Both the position numbers and the translations under genes were made by a program. From Acetivibrio sp964564015 (GTDB taxonomy: Bacteria > Bacillota > Clostridia > Acetivibrionales > Acetivibrionaceae), in the NCBI GenBank assembly GCA_964564015.1, contig CAZLZR010000004.1:62001-126000 (forward strand): a DNA stretch of 64,000 nt. The letters are read 5' to 3'. Under the pieces are notes generated by a model, which was not told the origin of the DNA, searched no databases, and saw nothing but the letters and a program-made list of their open reading frames with translations. Numbering within the stretch: the first letter of the stretch is position 1; every line of letters begins with the position of its first letter. Below, piece after piece: positions 41,549-49,777 of the stretch.

Positions 41549-41862
41549 ACTTTTTATAGGGGCTCATGCTGATTGACTTGAAAAAAGCCTGTTTGAGCAA
41601 TTTAAATAGTATATCTAAACATATAAATGAGTGTTTAAGAATATTATTTACTAAGGCACATTAGGTAATTCGAGTTGTCTTTTTATTAAGATCTAAAAAT
41701 ACACCAAAAGCTTTTAATGAAAGATACTTGTCTTTGTTTATCGTTTACATAATGTACACATTCAAAAAATTAAAACTTAATACTTGCTTGTGTTTGGCTA
41801 AATTAAGCTTAACAAAGGTGCAATAATTAAAATGATCATCTAATTTGAGGTAGGTGGTTTTT
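41549..41862. other. Spacer before the recombinase unit
   Basis: I see no gene, strong terminator or repeat here. It is very AT-rich and presumably holds the promoter of the recombinase pair. GAGGTAGG at about 41847 is the ribosome site of the next gene. Confidence 0.4.
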
Positions 41863-42069
41863 GTGAAGGATCTATTTTGTGACTCAAAGAATAAATCTTC
41901 AAAAATTGTCAAGGTTAACAGTATTTATAGCGAACAAGGTCAGGACTTTGAAAGTATTTTGAAAAACGCGATAAAAAATATACTGATAGATGGGAAAATA
42001 CCTGGGAGAGCTTTGGAATTGAACAAGCTGACAGTTTCCGTAAATCGGACAAAAGAGGAGGAGTTTTGA
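41863..42069 (+). CDS. Small protein co-transcribed with the serine recombinase
   Basis: This protein of about 68 residues starts at GTG 41863 (a GTG at 41854 is also possible) and ends 3 bases before the recombinase start. It is soluble and charged, with a predicted helix around FESILKNAIKNILIDGK. I do not recognise a family with confidence. Small genes in this position beside large serine recombinases can be directionality or accessory factors; here that is inference from position only. Confidence 0.6.
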   Translation: MKDLFCDSKNKSSKIVKVNSIYSEQGQDFESILKNAIKNILIDGKIPGRALELNKLTVSVNRTKEEEF

Positions 42070-42072
42070 TGT

Positions 42073-43641
42073 ATGCTCCAGGGTAACCATTTTAGTGATT
42101 CAATGATTTACAATGCAGGCATATATCTGAGGCTGTCAAAAGAAGATGAAGCAGCCGGTCATTCGGAGAGTATTGGCAATCAGAGAGATTATATAACCTC
42201 CTATGTTTTAGAACAGGGATGGAATATTATTGATGTTTATATTGACGATGGTTTTAGCGGATTAAACTTTGACAGACCTGCATTTAAGAAATTAATAGAG
42301 GATATTGAAAATAAAAAGGTCAATTTGGTTATAACAAAGGATCTATCCAGGCTGGGTAGAGATTATATTGATACAGGTTATTATTTGGAACGATATTTTC
42401 CACAAATGAAGGTTAGATACATTGCATTGAGCGATGGCATAGACACATTTGCAAATACTTCCAGTAATGAAATGAGTCCATTTAAATCGGTTATTAATGA
42501 TTTATATGCAAAGGACATATCCAAGAAGATTCGAACGGTTTTGGATACAAAAAGAAAAAATGGACAATTCATAGGTGCTTTTGCTCCTTATGGATATAAG
42601 AAAGACTCCTATAACAAGAACAAATTTGTTATTGATGATGAGGTTGCACCTGTTGTAAAAAGGATTTTCTCAATGTATTTGAAGGGAGAGAGTATTAATA
42701 GCATTAAAAAGACCCTGAATACTGAAAAAGTACCATGTCCGGCAAAATACAAAGAAGCAAACAGTACGTATAGAAATGCAATGGTTAAGCGTTATTTGTG
42801 GACACATGAAACCGTAAAGCGAATATTGATCAATCCTTCATATAAGGGAAACATGGCACAAGGAAAGCAGGTCAAAATAAACTATAAGATTGGAAAATTC
42901 AGAAAAATCCCTTCAAAGGATTGGATTGTTGCAGAAGGTACGCATGAGCCCATTATATCAACGGAAGATTTTGAAATGGTACAAGAAATGATGGAAAAGA
43001 AAATAGTAAATTATGATAAGGGTGAAAAGGCTCCTCATCTGCTTAATGGGTTATTGTTCTGTGGGGATTGTGGTGCAAAAATGACTTATCGCAAAAATTC
43101 ATCTAAAAAAATGATAGTTTTTTGTATGGCTTATAATAAATATGGGCCAAGTCAATGCACCAGTCATTTAATGCATGAAGATGTTTTGGAAGAAAGTGTT
43201 ATTGAAGAACTAAAAAAATTTTCAAGGCATGTTTTAAAGGAGAGTTTTTATGAGCAACTAAGCACATTCAAGCCAAATAAAGATGACTCTATTGATAAAG
43301 AAATAATACAAATTAATAAAAAAATGCTGGAAACAAAAAGTATAATAAAATCACTGTATATTGATAAGGTTAAGGGTATAATTGACGAAGATATGTTTTT
43401 GCAAATGTCCAAAGAATTTAATCAGGAAAAGGAAAGGCTTTGTATTCGGTATTCACAACTTCTTGAGAAGAAATCTTCAGCGAAACATTATAAAAGTACA
43501 GATTATTTACACATGATAAAGGAAATTGCTAATTTTGATAGTCTTGAAAAAATTTTGCTAACTAAATTGATTGATAGAATAGAAATAACTGATAAGAGAG
43601 AAATAAATATATACTACAAATTCAAAAATCCTTATAAATAA
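42073..43641 (+). CDS. Large serine recombinase
   Basis: This 522-residue site-specific recombinase is of the TnpX/SpoIVCA/phage-integrase type. The catalytic domain (about 14-155) has GIYLRLS (nucleophile Ser22) and TKDLSRLGRDYID. The recombinase domain follows (about 170-300). A zinc ribbon (LLFCGDCGAKM and C-x(n)-C near 328-370) leads to a coiled coil (about 410-480). All key residues look intact, so it should be active. Its stop is about 25 bases from the point where cotJC homology breaks off. This places it at the end of an element inserted in cotJC, convergent with it, as SpoIVCA is at the sigK intervening element. Confidence 0.93.
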   Translation: MLQGNHFSDSMIYNAGIYLRLSKEDEAAGHSESIGNQRDYITSYVLEQGWNIIDVYIDDGFSGLNFDRPAFKKLIEDIENKKVNLVITKDLSRLGRDYIDTGYYLERYFPQMKVRYIALSDGIDTFANTSSNEMSPFKSVINDLYAKDISKKIRTVLDTKRKNGQFIGAFAPYGYKKDSYNKNKFVIDDEVAPVVKRIFSMYLKGESINSIKKTLNTEKVPCPAKYKEANSTYRNAMVKRYLWTHETVKRILINPSYKGNMAQGKQVKINYKIGKFRKIPSKDWIVAEGTHEPIISTEDFEMVQEMMEKKIVNYDKGEKAPHLLNGLLFCGDCGAKMTYRKNSSKKMIVFCMAYNKYGPSQCTSHLMHEDVLEESVIEELKKFSRHVLKESFYEQLSTFKPNKDDSIDKEIIQINKKMLETKSIIKSLYIDKVKGIIDEDMFLQMSKEFNQEKERLCIRYSQLLEKKSSAKHYKSTDYLHMIKEIANFDSLEKILLTKLIDRIEITDKREINIYYKFKNPYK

Positions 43642-43773
43642 GGAATTTTGGACATACAATAGATTCAATTCTCCATCCGGTCCACCGTATTGTGTTATGA
43701 TATATTTTGCCATTCTGGGATTAGGATTCTTGATTTTTACGGGATATTCCAATTTTTTTTCATAAACCCACAT
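43558..43773 (-). pseudogene. cotJC: cotJC 5' part, interrupted by the recombinase element
   Basis: Read on the minus strand from ATG 43773 (ribosome site AGGAGG), the first 36 codons are a clear CotJC start (MWVYEKKLEYPVK ... QYGGPDGEL). At 43666, where the family continues with an AA-x-LRYL stretch, homology stops and the frame runs out into sequence bordering the recombinase gene (NLLYVQNSLF). CotJC is a manganese-catalase-like spore coat protein of about 190 residues, so more than 80 percent is missing here. I found no 3' part in this window. Either the element extends beyond position 1, or the rest is lost. It is the third gene of the cotJ operon. Confidence 0.85.
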
Positions 43774-43817
43774 TTTTTAACCTCCTGAAATTATACTTAT
43801 TTAAAATGAATCAGTTG

Positions 43818-44066
43818 TTATCTTTCCCATGGCCATGGGCTTTCAATCCATTGCCACGGATATCTGCCAGGTGTTAACTGGGCAATTATCGGTCCATACA
43901 TTCTTTCGTATTCGTGTCTTAACATGAGTGATCTTCGAACAGCATTGTTATAAATTGCTATAGCGTTCTGATCGCATGGATGTGTATCCAGGTAAAGGAG
44001 AAGATCTGTAACAGTAAAATCCGCCGCCATAACCTCTTTTAACAAATTTTCACGATTTTGATCCAT
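43818..44066 (-). CDS. cotJB: Spore coat protein CotJB
   Basis: This 82-residue protein has the CotJB pattern: LLKEVMAADFTVTDLLLYLDTHPCDQ, then the YNNAVRRSLMLRHEYERMYGP stretch and a Trp/Pro-rich C-terminus (YPWQWIESPWPWE). It forms part of the spore coat and is needed with CotJA for CotJC assembly. It lies 11 bases after cotJA and 44 bases before cotJC, with AGGAGG upstream. The full operon is expressed in the mother cell in Bacilli; the same is expected here. Confidence 0.93.
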   Translation of the reverse strand: MDQNRENLLKEVMAADFTVTDLLLYLDTHPCDQNAIAIYNNAVRRSLMLRHEYERMYGPIIAQLTPGRYPWQWIESPWPWER

Positions 44067-44077
44067 TATGACACCTC

Positions 44078-44305
44078 CTAAGCATCAACAGTATATTCGG
44101 GGTCTGCACCATATGGTCTGTCAAGTTCCGGGAAAATTGTACCTGCGCATAGTCCCTTCATAGGTGGATAGATACATACAAGAGTTTGAAACGGTACATA
44201 TGCATGTGCAAGCTGTGGATCAGCCGGCATAAATGGAGGGGTTATGCAAGGGGGACAATTATTTTTTATATTCATCGCACCAATGTTTGAATTTGGATAT
44301 AGCAT
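44078..44305 (-). CDS. cotJA: Spore coat protein CotJA
   Basis: This 75-residue protein is rich in Pro and Tyr with the CotJA features LAHAYVPFQTL and PPMKGLCAGTIFPELDRPY. CotJA recruits CotJC to the inner coat. It is the first gene of the minus-strand cotJ operon, preceded by GGAAGGAG. The promoter would lie in 44306-44465, shared divergently with the nitrilase-family gene; I could not identify a sure SigE box. Confidence 0.93.
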   Translation of the reverse strand: MLYPNSNIGAMNIKNNCPPCITPPFMPADPQLAHAYVPFQTLVCIYPPMKGLCAGTIFPELDRPYGADPEYTVDA

Positions 44306-44465
44306 CGTAAAACTCCTTCCGAATTTTTATATTTATTAACATAATATTCGAATATAAATAGAAAGGTTCTTAATTCCGGCACTTACTAATAGAATTATTT
44401 ATAGTTCAAATGATAGATTTGATAGAGTATAATAATTACAAATAAAACGTTCGAGGGAGCAGAAA

Positions 44466-45296
44466 ATGAGTACAACAATAAAATTGTCTTTATGTCAGAT
44501 GATGGTAGTCGATGATAAGGATGCCAACATTTCGAAAGCTGTTGAAATGATTGAAAAGTCAGCAAAAAATAAAGCAGATGTAGTTATACTGCCCGAAATG
44601 TTTAATTGTCCCTATGATAACAATAAATTTCGTAATTACGCAGAGAGTCTGGAAAACGGGAAGACTATAAAATCTGTTTCAGAAGCTGCAAGGAATTTTG
44701 GTGTTCATATTATAGCAGGATCAATTCCGGAAATTCATGAAGATAAACTATATAATACATGTGTTGTTTTTGACAATAATGGGAATACTATAGGTAGGCA
44801 CAGAAAGATGCACTTGTTTGACATCGAGATACCGGGCAAAATTGAATTCAGGGAGTCGGATACACTTAGCCCCGGAAACGATGTAACAGTTGTGGATATA
44901 GGATATTGCAAAATCGGTATAGCAATATGCTATGATGTAAGATTTCCGGAATTGTCCAGACTTATGGCTTTAAAGGGCGCTCAAATAATAGTAGTTCCGG
45001 CAGCCTTTAATATGACAACAGGGCCTTTGCACTGGGAACTTTTGATGAGGGCAAGAGCTGTAGATAATCAGGTTTTTGTAGCAGCTGCCTCGCCTGCAAG
45101 AAATGAAAGTGCAAATTACAAAGCATACGGAAGTTCGATGGTGGTAGATCCCTTTGCGGAAGTTGTGGCACGTTTGGGAGAGGCGGAAGATATTTTATAT
45201 TCCGAAGTTGATCTTTCAAAGATTGATAAAGTTAGAAACCAGCTTCCTTTATTAAAGCATAGAAGAGAGGATATATATTTGGTTTTGGAGAAATAA
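44466..45296 (+). CDS. Carbon-nitrogen hydrolase (omega-amidase/nitrilase family)
   Basis: This 276-residue amidase has the Glu-Lys-Cys triad: Glu in VILPEMFNCP (about 43), Lys in HRKMHLFDIEIPG (about 115) and Cys in IAICYDVRFPEL (about 157). The overall pattern is that of Nit2-like omega-amidases, which hydrolyse 2-oxoglutaramate or 2-oxosuccinamate to the oxoacid and ammonia. The preceding CGAGGGAG is a good ribosome site. It lies at the start of the core region between cotJ and rpsO. Confidence 0.9.
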   Translation: MSTTIKLSLCQMMVVDDKDANISKAVEMIEKSAKNKADVVILPEMFNCPYDNNKFRNYAESLENGKTIKSVSEAARNFGVHIIAGSIPEIHEDKLYNTCVVFDNNGNTIGRHRKMHLFDIEIPGKIEFRESDTLSPGNDVTVVDIGYCKIGIAICYDVRFPELSRLMALKGAQIIVVPAAFNMTTGPLHWELLMRARAVDNQVFVAAASPARNESANYKAYGSSMVVDPFAEVVARLGEAEDILYSEVDLSKIDKVRNQLPLLKHRREDIYLVLEK

Positions 45297-45376
45297 TTCT
45301 GCTAAGATTAAAATTTAAATTCATTCTTTACAGTTCATAACCAGTATGTTAAAATGTTTTAGGTAAAGTAAACCAT

Positions 45377-45440
45377 TTGCTCGGTTCAAGGGTACTCCGT
45401 CCTTCTACTTGGCTAATGGCGCTAAAATTAAAGGAGGATT
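45377..45440 (+). promoter_or_regulatory. rpsO leader, probable S15 autoregulatory site
   Basis: GCTCGGTTCAAGGGTACTCCG and CCTTCTACTTGG form interleaved short stems just before the AAAGGAGG of rpsO. Ribosomal protein S15 binds such leader junctions in several bacteria to repress its own translation. That this leader binds S15 is inference. Confidence 0.4.
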
Positions 45441-45445
45441 TTTAC

Positions 45446-45709
45446 ATGCAAAAAGAATTAAAACAAGAAATAATAAGCAAACATCAGCTTCATGAAGGTG
45501 ACACCGGTTCACCGGAAGTTCAGATCGCTATTCTGACAGAAAGAATCAATCACTTAACTGATCATTTGAAGATTCACAAGAAAGATCATCACTCAAGAAG
45601 AGGTCTTTTGATGATGGTTGGTCAAAGAAGAGGATTATTAAACTATCTTCAGAAGATTGATATCGCTAGATATCGTGTGATTATCGAGAAATTGAATATC
45701 AGGAAATAA
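45446..45709 (+). CDS. rpsO: 30S ribosomal protein S15
   Basis: This 87-residue S15 has the family core HEGDTGSPEVQIAILTERI, LTDHLKIHKKDHHSRRGLL and LNYLQKID. It binds the central domain of 16S rRNA. I chose ATG 45446 after AAAGGAGG, because the upstream in-frame extension to 45377 is the leader. A terminator follows at once, and pnp is the next gene in the usual rpsO-pnp order. Confidence 0.97.
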   Translation: MQKELKQEIISKHQLHEGDTGSPEVQIAILTERINHLTDHLKIHKKDHHSRRGLLMMVGQRRGLLNYLQKIDIARYRVIIEKLNIRK

Positions 45710-45711
45710 TG

Positions 45712-45742
45712 GTGAGCGGAGTATTCCGCTCATTCTTTTAAT
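45712..45742 (+). terminator. Terminator after rpsO
   Basis: TGAGCGGA pairs with TCCGCTCA around GTAT, followed by TTCTTTT. Confidence 0.9.
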
Positions 45743-45967
45743 ATTGTAAAGGTAATTGATTACCTTTATTTTTATACATAAGGATAGCGAAAAATAACTT
45801 CCTAATTATTATTTTTGTAAACATTATCAAATCAAGTTTTTCGTTATCCGGAGCAGGAACTTATAATTTAAGAATGCTACAGATACATATTTTTATAGCA
45901 CGTAAATACAATACTTTTTATGTGGAATAATAAATAAGAAAGAAACTTTTAAGTGTCTATAAAATAC

Positions 45968-46078
45968 AAGTGCTACAGGCAGTAGAAGGTAGATTGTGCA
46001 GCAAAGTGAAATCGGACTTTTTTAAATAGGATTAGTATAACGTTTTGCTGTAGAATCTACGTCCTACAGTCTGTGGTT
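45968..46078 (+). promoter_or_regulatory. pnp leader stem-loop, probable RNase III/PNPase autoregulation site
   Basis: About 31 bases (ACAGGCAGTAGAAGGTAGAT onward) pair with the stretch TTTGCTGTAGAATCTACG... that ends 22 bases before the pnp start, with few mismatches. A loop of about 45 bases separates the arms. E. coli pnp has a similar long leader helix that is cut by RNase III and then degraded by PNPase. The same mechanism here is inference. The rest of 45743-45967 shows nothing recognisable. Confidence 0.6.
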
Positions 46079-46100
46079 AAGACAAAAGGAGGATAAACTG

Positions 46101-48212
46101 ATGCAAAATAGTTTTAGTATGGAATTGGCAGGACGCACTTTGACAATTGAGACGGGGAAATTGGCTCAATTGGCTAATGGATCAGTATTGGTAAGGTATG
46201 GTGATACTGTTATTCTTTCCAGTGCAACTGCTTCAGCAAAGCCAAGAGAAGGAATAGATTTCTTTCCGCTAAGTGTTGATTATGAAGAAAGATTGTATTC
46301 CGTAGGAAAGATCCCGGGTGGATTCATAAAGAGAGAAGGTAAGCCTTCAGAAAAGGCTATTCTTACTTCAAGAGTAATTGATAGACCATTAAGACCGTTA
46401 TTTCCAAAAGATCTGAGAAATGATGTGGCACTGGTGAATACCGTTATGTCTGTGGATCAGGACAATTCGCCTGAAATTGCTGCTCTTTTGGGAGCTTCAA
46501 TTGCCTTGGCGATTTCCGACATTCCGTTTAATGGTCCAGTAGGAGGAGTAATATTAGGCCTTGTTGATGGACAGGTAGTAATAAATCCTGATGCGAAGCA
46601 AAGGGAAAAGAGTCAGATGTATGTTACTCTTGCAGCGACCAGAGAAAAAATAGTAATGATAGAAGCAGGTGCAAATGAAGTGCCTGATGATGTGATGCTT
46701 GATGCTATCAGGCAGGGACATAAGGAAATCAGAAAGATATGTGATTTTATAGATAGTGTTGTTAAAGAAATTGGTAAGCCTAAATTTGAATATACATCTG
46801 CCGAAGTTCCTTCTGAAATTTTTAGTGCAGTAAAGGAATTCGGATATTCCAGAATGAGAGAGGCTGTTCTGGCTGTGGACAAGCAGGTAAGAGATGAAAA
46901 TATTTCAAAACTTACTGAAGATGCAAAAGCACATCTTGCAGAGACTTTCCCTGAAATGGAAGCTGTTATTGATGAAGCTTTATACAAGTTGGAGAAAAAG
47001 GTTGTCAGAGAATATATAATTAAAGAAGGAAAAAGGGTAGATGGAAGAAGGCTGGATGAAATAAGGACACTTTCAGCCGAAGTAGGCCTTTTGCCTAGAG
47101 TTCATGGTTCCGGATTGTTCCAAAGAGGTCAGACTCAAGTGCTCACAATAGTTACTCTTGGAGCGCTCGGAGATGTTCAGGTACTGGATGGAATTGAGCT
47201 TGAAGAAACAAAGAGATATATGCACCATTATAATTTTCCTGGCTACAGTGTAGGAGAAGCAAAGACATCCAGAGGGCCTGGAAGGAGAGAAATCGGACAC
47301 GGTGCATTGGCTGAAAGAGCCCTTGAGCCTGTTATACCTTCACAGGAAGAGTTTCCATATACAATGAGACTTGTTTCCGAGGTTTTGATGTCAAACGGGT
47401 CAACATCACAGGGTAGTGTATGCGGTAGCACGCTGGCACTTATGGATGCTGGTGTACCTATCAAAAAGCCGGTTGCAGGAATATCAGCGGGTCTTGTAGT
47501 TGACGAAGAAAATCCGGATAAATTTGTAACTTTTATGGATATCCAAGGTATAGAAGACTTCTTTGGTGATATGGACTTTAAAGTGGCTGGTACAAAAGAC
47601 GGAATAACTGCCATTCAGGTTGATATAAAGGTTGACGGCCTTACAGAGGAAATAGTTAAGCAGGCTTTTGAGATAACAAGAAAAGGAAGATTGCAAATTA
47701 TAGATGATGTAATTTTAAAGGCAATTCCTGCACCTAGGAAAGAAATGTCGGTTTATGCTCCTAAGATTATCACTACATCAATTAATCCTGATAAAATCAG
47801 AGATGTAATTGGGCCTGGTGGTAAGATGATAAACAAAATAATAGCTGATACAGGTGTTAAGATTGATATTGAAGATGATGGTAAAGTGTTTATATCAAGT
47901 CCGAATTCACAGGCAGCTCAAAAGGCTTTGATGATGATTGAAGGTATTGCCAAGGATGTGGAACCGGGTCAGATATATATGGGTAAAGTAATGCGTGTAA
48001 CTGCTTTTGGAGCATTTGTTGAGTTTTTGCCTGGCAAGGAAGGACTTGTTCATATCTCAAAACTTGACAAAAAAAGAGTTGAAAAAGTGGAAGACGTAGT
48101 TAATATCGGGGATGAGATTCTTGTCAAGGTTCTTGATGTTGACAAGCAGGGTAGGATAAACCTTTCAAGAAAAGATGCAATGGATGATTCTCAGGAGAGT
48201 AAGGAACAGTAG
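46101..48212 (+). CDS. pnp: Polyribonucleotide nucleotidyltransferase
   Basis: This 703-residue 3'-5' phosphorolytic exoribonuclease contains two RNase PH domains (about 1-215 and 310-545; GSGLFQRGQTQVLTI and the RREIGHGALAERAL motif in the second), an alpha-helical linker, a KH domain (INPDKIRDVIGPGGKMINKI) and an S1 domain (GQIYMGKVMRVTAFGAFVEF). The length is normal. It follows AAAGGAGG. The long leader stem suggests feedback control, and the gene is the expected neighbour of rpsO. Confidence 0.98.
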   Translation: MQNSFSMELAGRTLTIETGKLAQLANGSVLVRYGDTVILSSATASAKPREGIDFFPLSVDYEERLYSVGKIPGGFIKREGKPSEKAILTSRVIDRPLRPLFPKDLRNDVALVNTVMSVDQDNSPEIAALLGASIALAISDIPFNGPVGGVILGLVDGQVVINPDAKQREKSQMYVTLAATREKIVMIEAGANEVPDDVMLDAIRQGHKEIRKICDFIDSVVKEIGKPKFEYTSAEVPSEIFSAVKEFGYSRMREAVLAVDKQVRDENISKLTEDAKAHLAETFPEMEAVIDEALYKLEKKVVREYIIKEGKRVDGRRLDEIRTLSAEVGLLPRVHGSGLFQRGQTQVLTIVTLGALGDVQVLDGIELEETKRYMHHYNFPGYSVGEAKTSRGPGRREIGHGALAERALEPVIPSQEEFPYTMRLVSEVLMSNGSTSQGSVCGSTLALMDAGVPIKKPVAGISAGLVVDEENPDKFVTFMDIQGIEDFFGDMDFKVAGTKDGITAIQVDIKVDGLTEEIVKQAFEITRKGRLQIIDDVILKAIPAPRKEMSVYAPKIITTSINPDKIRDVIGPGGKMINKIIADTGVKIDIEDDGKVFISSPNSQAAQKALMMIEGIAKDVEPGQIYMGKVMRVTAFGAFVEFLPGKEGLVHISKLDKKRVEKVEDVVNIGDEILVKVLDVDKQGRINLSRKDAMDDSQESKEQ

Positions 48213-48244
48213 TTATAAAACTATAGTTGCTAATCGGAGGGTTT

Positions 48245-49498
48245 ATGCTAAAGCGTATAACGTTGGATAATGGCGTTAGAATAATTTGTGAGAAGATACC
48301 GCATGTCAGGTCGGTATCGGTAGGAGTCTGGGTAGGAGCCGGTTCAAGAAATGAGAAGAAGGAAATAAACGGTATATCTCATTTTATAGAGCATATGCTT
48401 TTTAAAGGTACGAATAATAGGAATGCAAAGGAAATTGCTGAATGCATTGACAGTATCGGCGGTCAGATTAATGCTTTTACGGGAAAAGAATGTACCTGTT
48501 ATTATACCAAGACCCTGGATACACATGTAGATATTGCTCTGGATGTACTTTCGGACATGTTTTTTAATTCTGTTTTTTCAACAAAGGATATTGATGTTGA
48601 AAGGAAAGTTGTTATTGAAGAGATAGGTATGTATGAGGACTCGCCGGAAGATCTCGTACATGACTATTTATCAGAGACTGTATGGGAAGGTGATGCCATT
48701 GGTATGCCTATTTTGGGCACACATGATTGCCTTCAAAGAATTAACAGGGATACAATTGTTGATTATATTGATTCCCACTATTTACCTGGTAGCACGGTAA
48801 TTGCTGTCGCAGGCAATTATGATGAAAACACGCTGCTTGAAAGTATAAAAAGTAAATTTGGAAACTGGCATACAGATAAAATTTTGCAGAATGATTTCGA
48901 AAAAGTCGGATTTAAAACAAGCAAGAAAATTAAGGAAAAAGATACCGAACAAATGCATATATGTCTAGGATTTGAAGGTATTGAGCATGGTAATGACGAT
49001 TTGTACTCCTTGCTTGCGGTTAATAATGTTCTTGGGGGCGGCATGAGTTCAAGGTTGTTCCAGAAGATACGTGAAGAAATGGGGTTGGTTTATTCCATTT
49101 ATTCATATCCATCTTCCTATAAAAATGCAGGGCTATATACTATTTACGCGGGTATGAATCCTGACCATCAGGATACTTTTTTAAAGCTAGTGATGGATGA
49201 AATAAAAGTGCTTGCAAAATATGGGATTTCTGAAGATGAACTGTCGAAATCAAAAGAGCAGCTAAAAGGAAGCTATATTTTAGGTCTGGAGAGCACGAGC
49301 AGCAGGATGAACAGTTTGGGTAAGTCGGAATTAATGCTTGGGATAATAAATTCTCCTGAAGAAGTATTAAACAAAATTGATGCAGTCAATAACGACAAAG
49401 TTAATGAAGTTATCCGGAAGATTTTCCAAATTGAAAAGATCAGTCTTGCTGCTGTCGGTAACATAAAAAGTGATATTGACCTTGGAAAATACTTTTAG
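48245..49498 (+). CDS. M16-family zinc metallopeptidase (MPP/YmxG-like)
   Basis: This 417-residue insulinase/M16 peptidase has the inverted zinc motif HFIEHMLFKGT (about 48-58) with the distal Glu in RKVVIEEIGMYEDSP. LGGGMSSRLFQKIREEMGLVYSIYS in the C-terminal half is the second-domain signature. I chose ATG 48245 after CGGAGGG; an upstream TTG would overlap that site. In Firmicutes this gene commonly follows pnp and precedes dipicolinate synthase, as it does here. Confidence 0.94.
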   Translation: MLKRITLDNGVRIICEKIPHVRSVSVGVWVGAGSRNEKKEINGISHFIEHMLFKGTNNRNAKEIAECIDSIGGQINAFTGKECTCYYTKTLDTHVDIALDVLSDMFFNSVFSTKDIDVERKVVIEEIGMYEDSPEDLVHDYLSETVWEGDAIGMPILGTHDCLQRINRDTIVDYIDSHYLPGSTVIAVAGNYDENTLLESIKSKFGNWHTDKILQNDFEKVGFKTSKKIKEKDTEQMHICLGFEGIEHGNDDLYSLLAVNNVLGGGMSSRLFQKIREEMGLVYSIYSYPSSYKNAGLYTIYAGMNPDHQDTFLKLVMDEIKVLAKYGISEDELSKSKEQLKGSYILGLESTSSRMNSLGKSELMLGIINSPEEVLNKIDAVNNDKVNEVIRKIFQIEKISLAAVGNIKSDIDLGKYF

Positions 49499-49593
49499 AA
49501 ATTAACGTTGCGACCATGTTTTTTCATTAGTTGTTTACATTGAATCTGATTTATGTAAATTCAGTAATTAAATTTAATAATATGTTATATGAA

Positions 49594-49632
49594 AAGAGCT
49601 TTGCAGTTTTGTTTTAACTGCAGAGCTTTTTC
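49594..49632 (+). terminator. Terminator after the M16 peptidase gene
   Basis: GAGCTTTGCAGTT pairs with AACTGCAGAGCTT around TTGTTTT, followed by TTTCG. The remaining 49633-49777 probably holds the sporulation promoter of dpaA, which I could not place with confidence. Confidence 0.85.
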
Positions 49633-49777
49633 GTTTGCAGAGTTATTAAAACAAGCACTTTAGATTTACAAAAAACATAAGATGTATTAGTCGCCATAAA
49701 TTGTTACATAGTAAATTGTATGCGCGAATGCCAGTAATAAATTCCGTGTTTTCAGAAGGAAGGGAGGATTTGCTTAA

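Noticed and set aside
37959..41862. The missing 3' part of cotJC just left of the recombinase.
   Set aside because: Minus-strand frames there are a DUF2325 protein, a hydrolase and a stalk-domain protein. None shows CotJC motifs. A heavily decayed piece without a start codon could still be missed by eye.
45377..45445. A longer rpsO product starting at 45377.
   Set aside because: The extension is not S15 sequence, and the strong AAAGGAGG directly precedes ATG 45446.
49633..49777. A SigK-type promoter before dpaA.
   Set aside because: A CATA-like box can be found, but the match is too weak in such AT-rich sequence to report as a feature.
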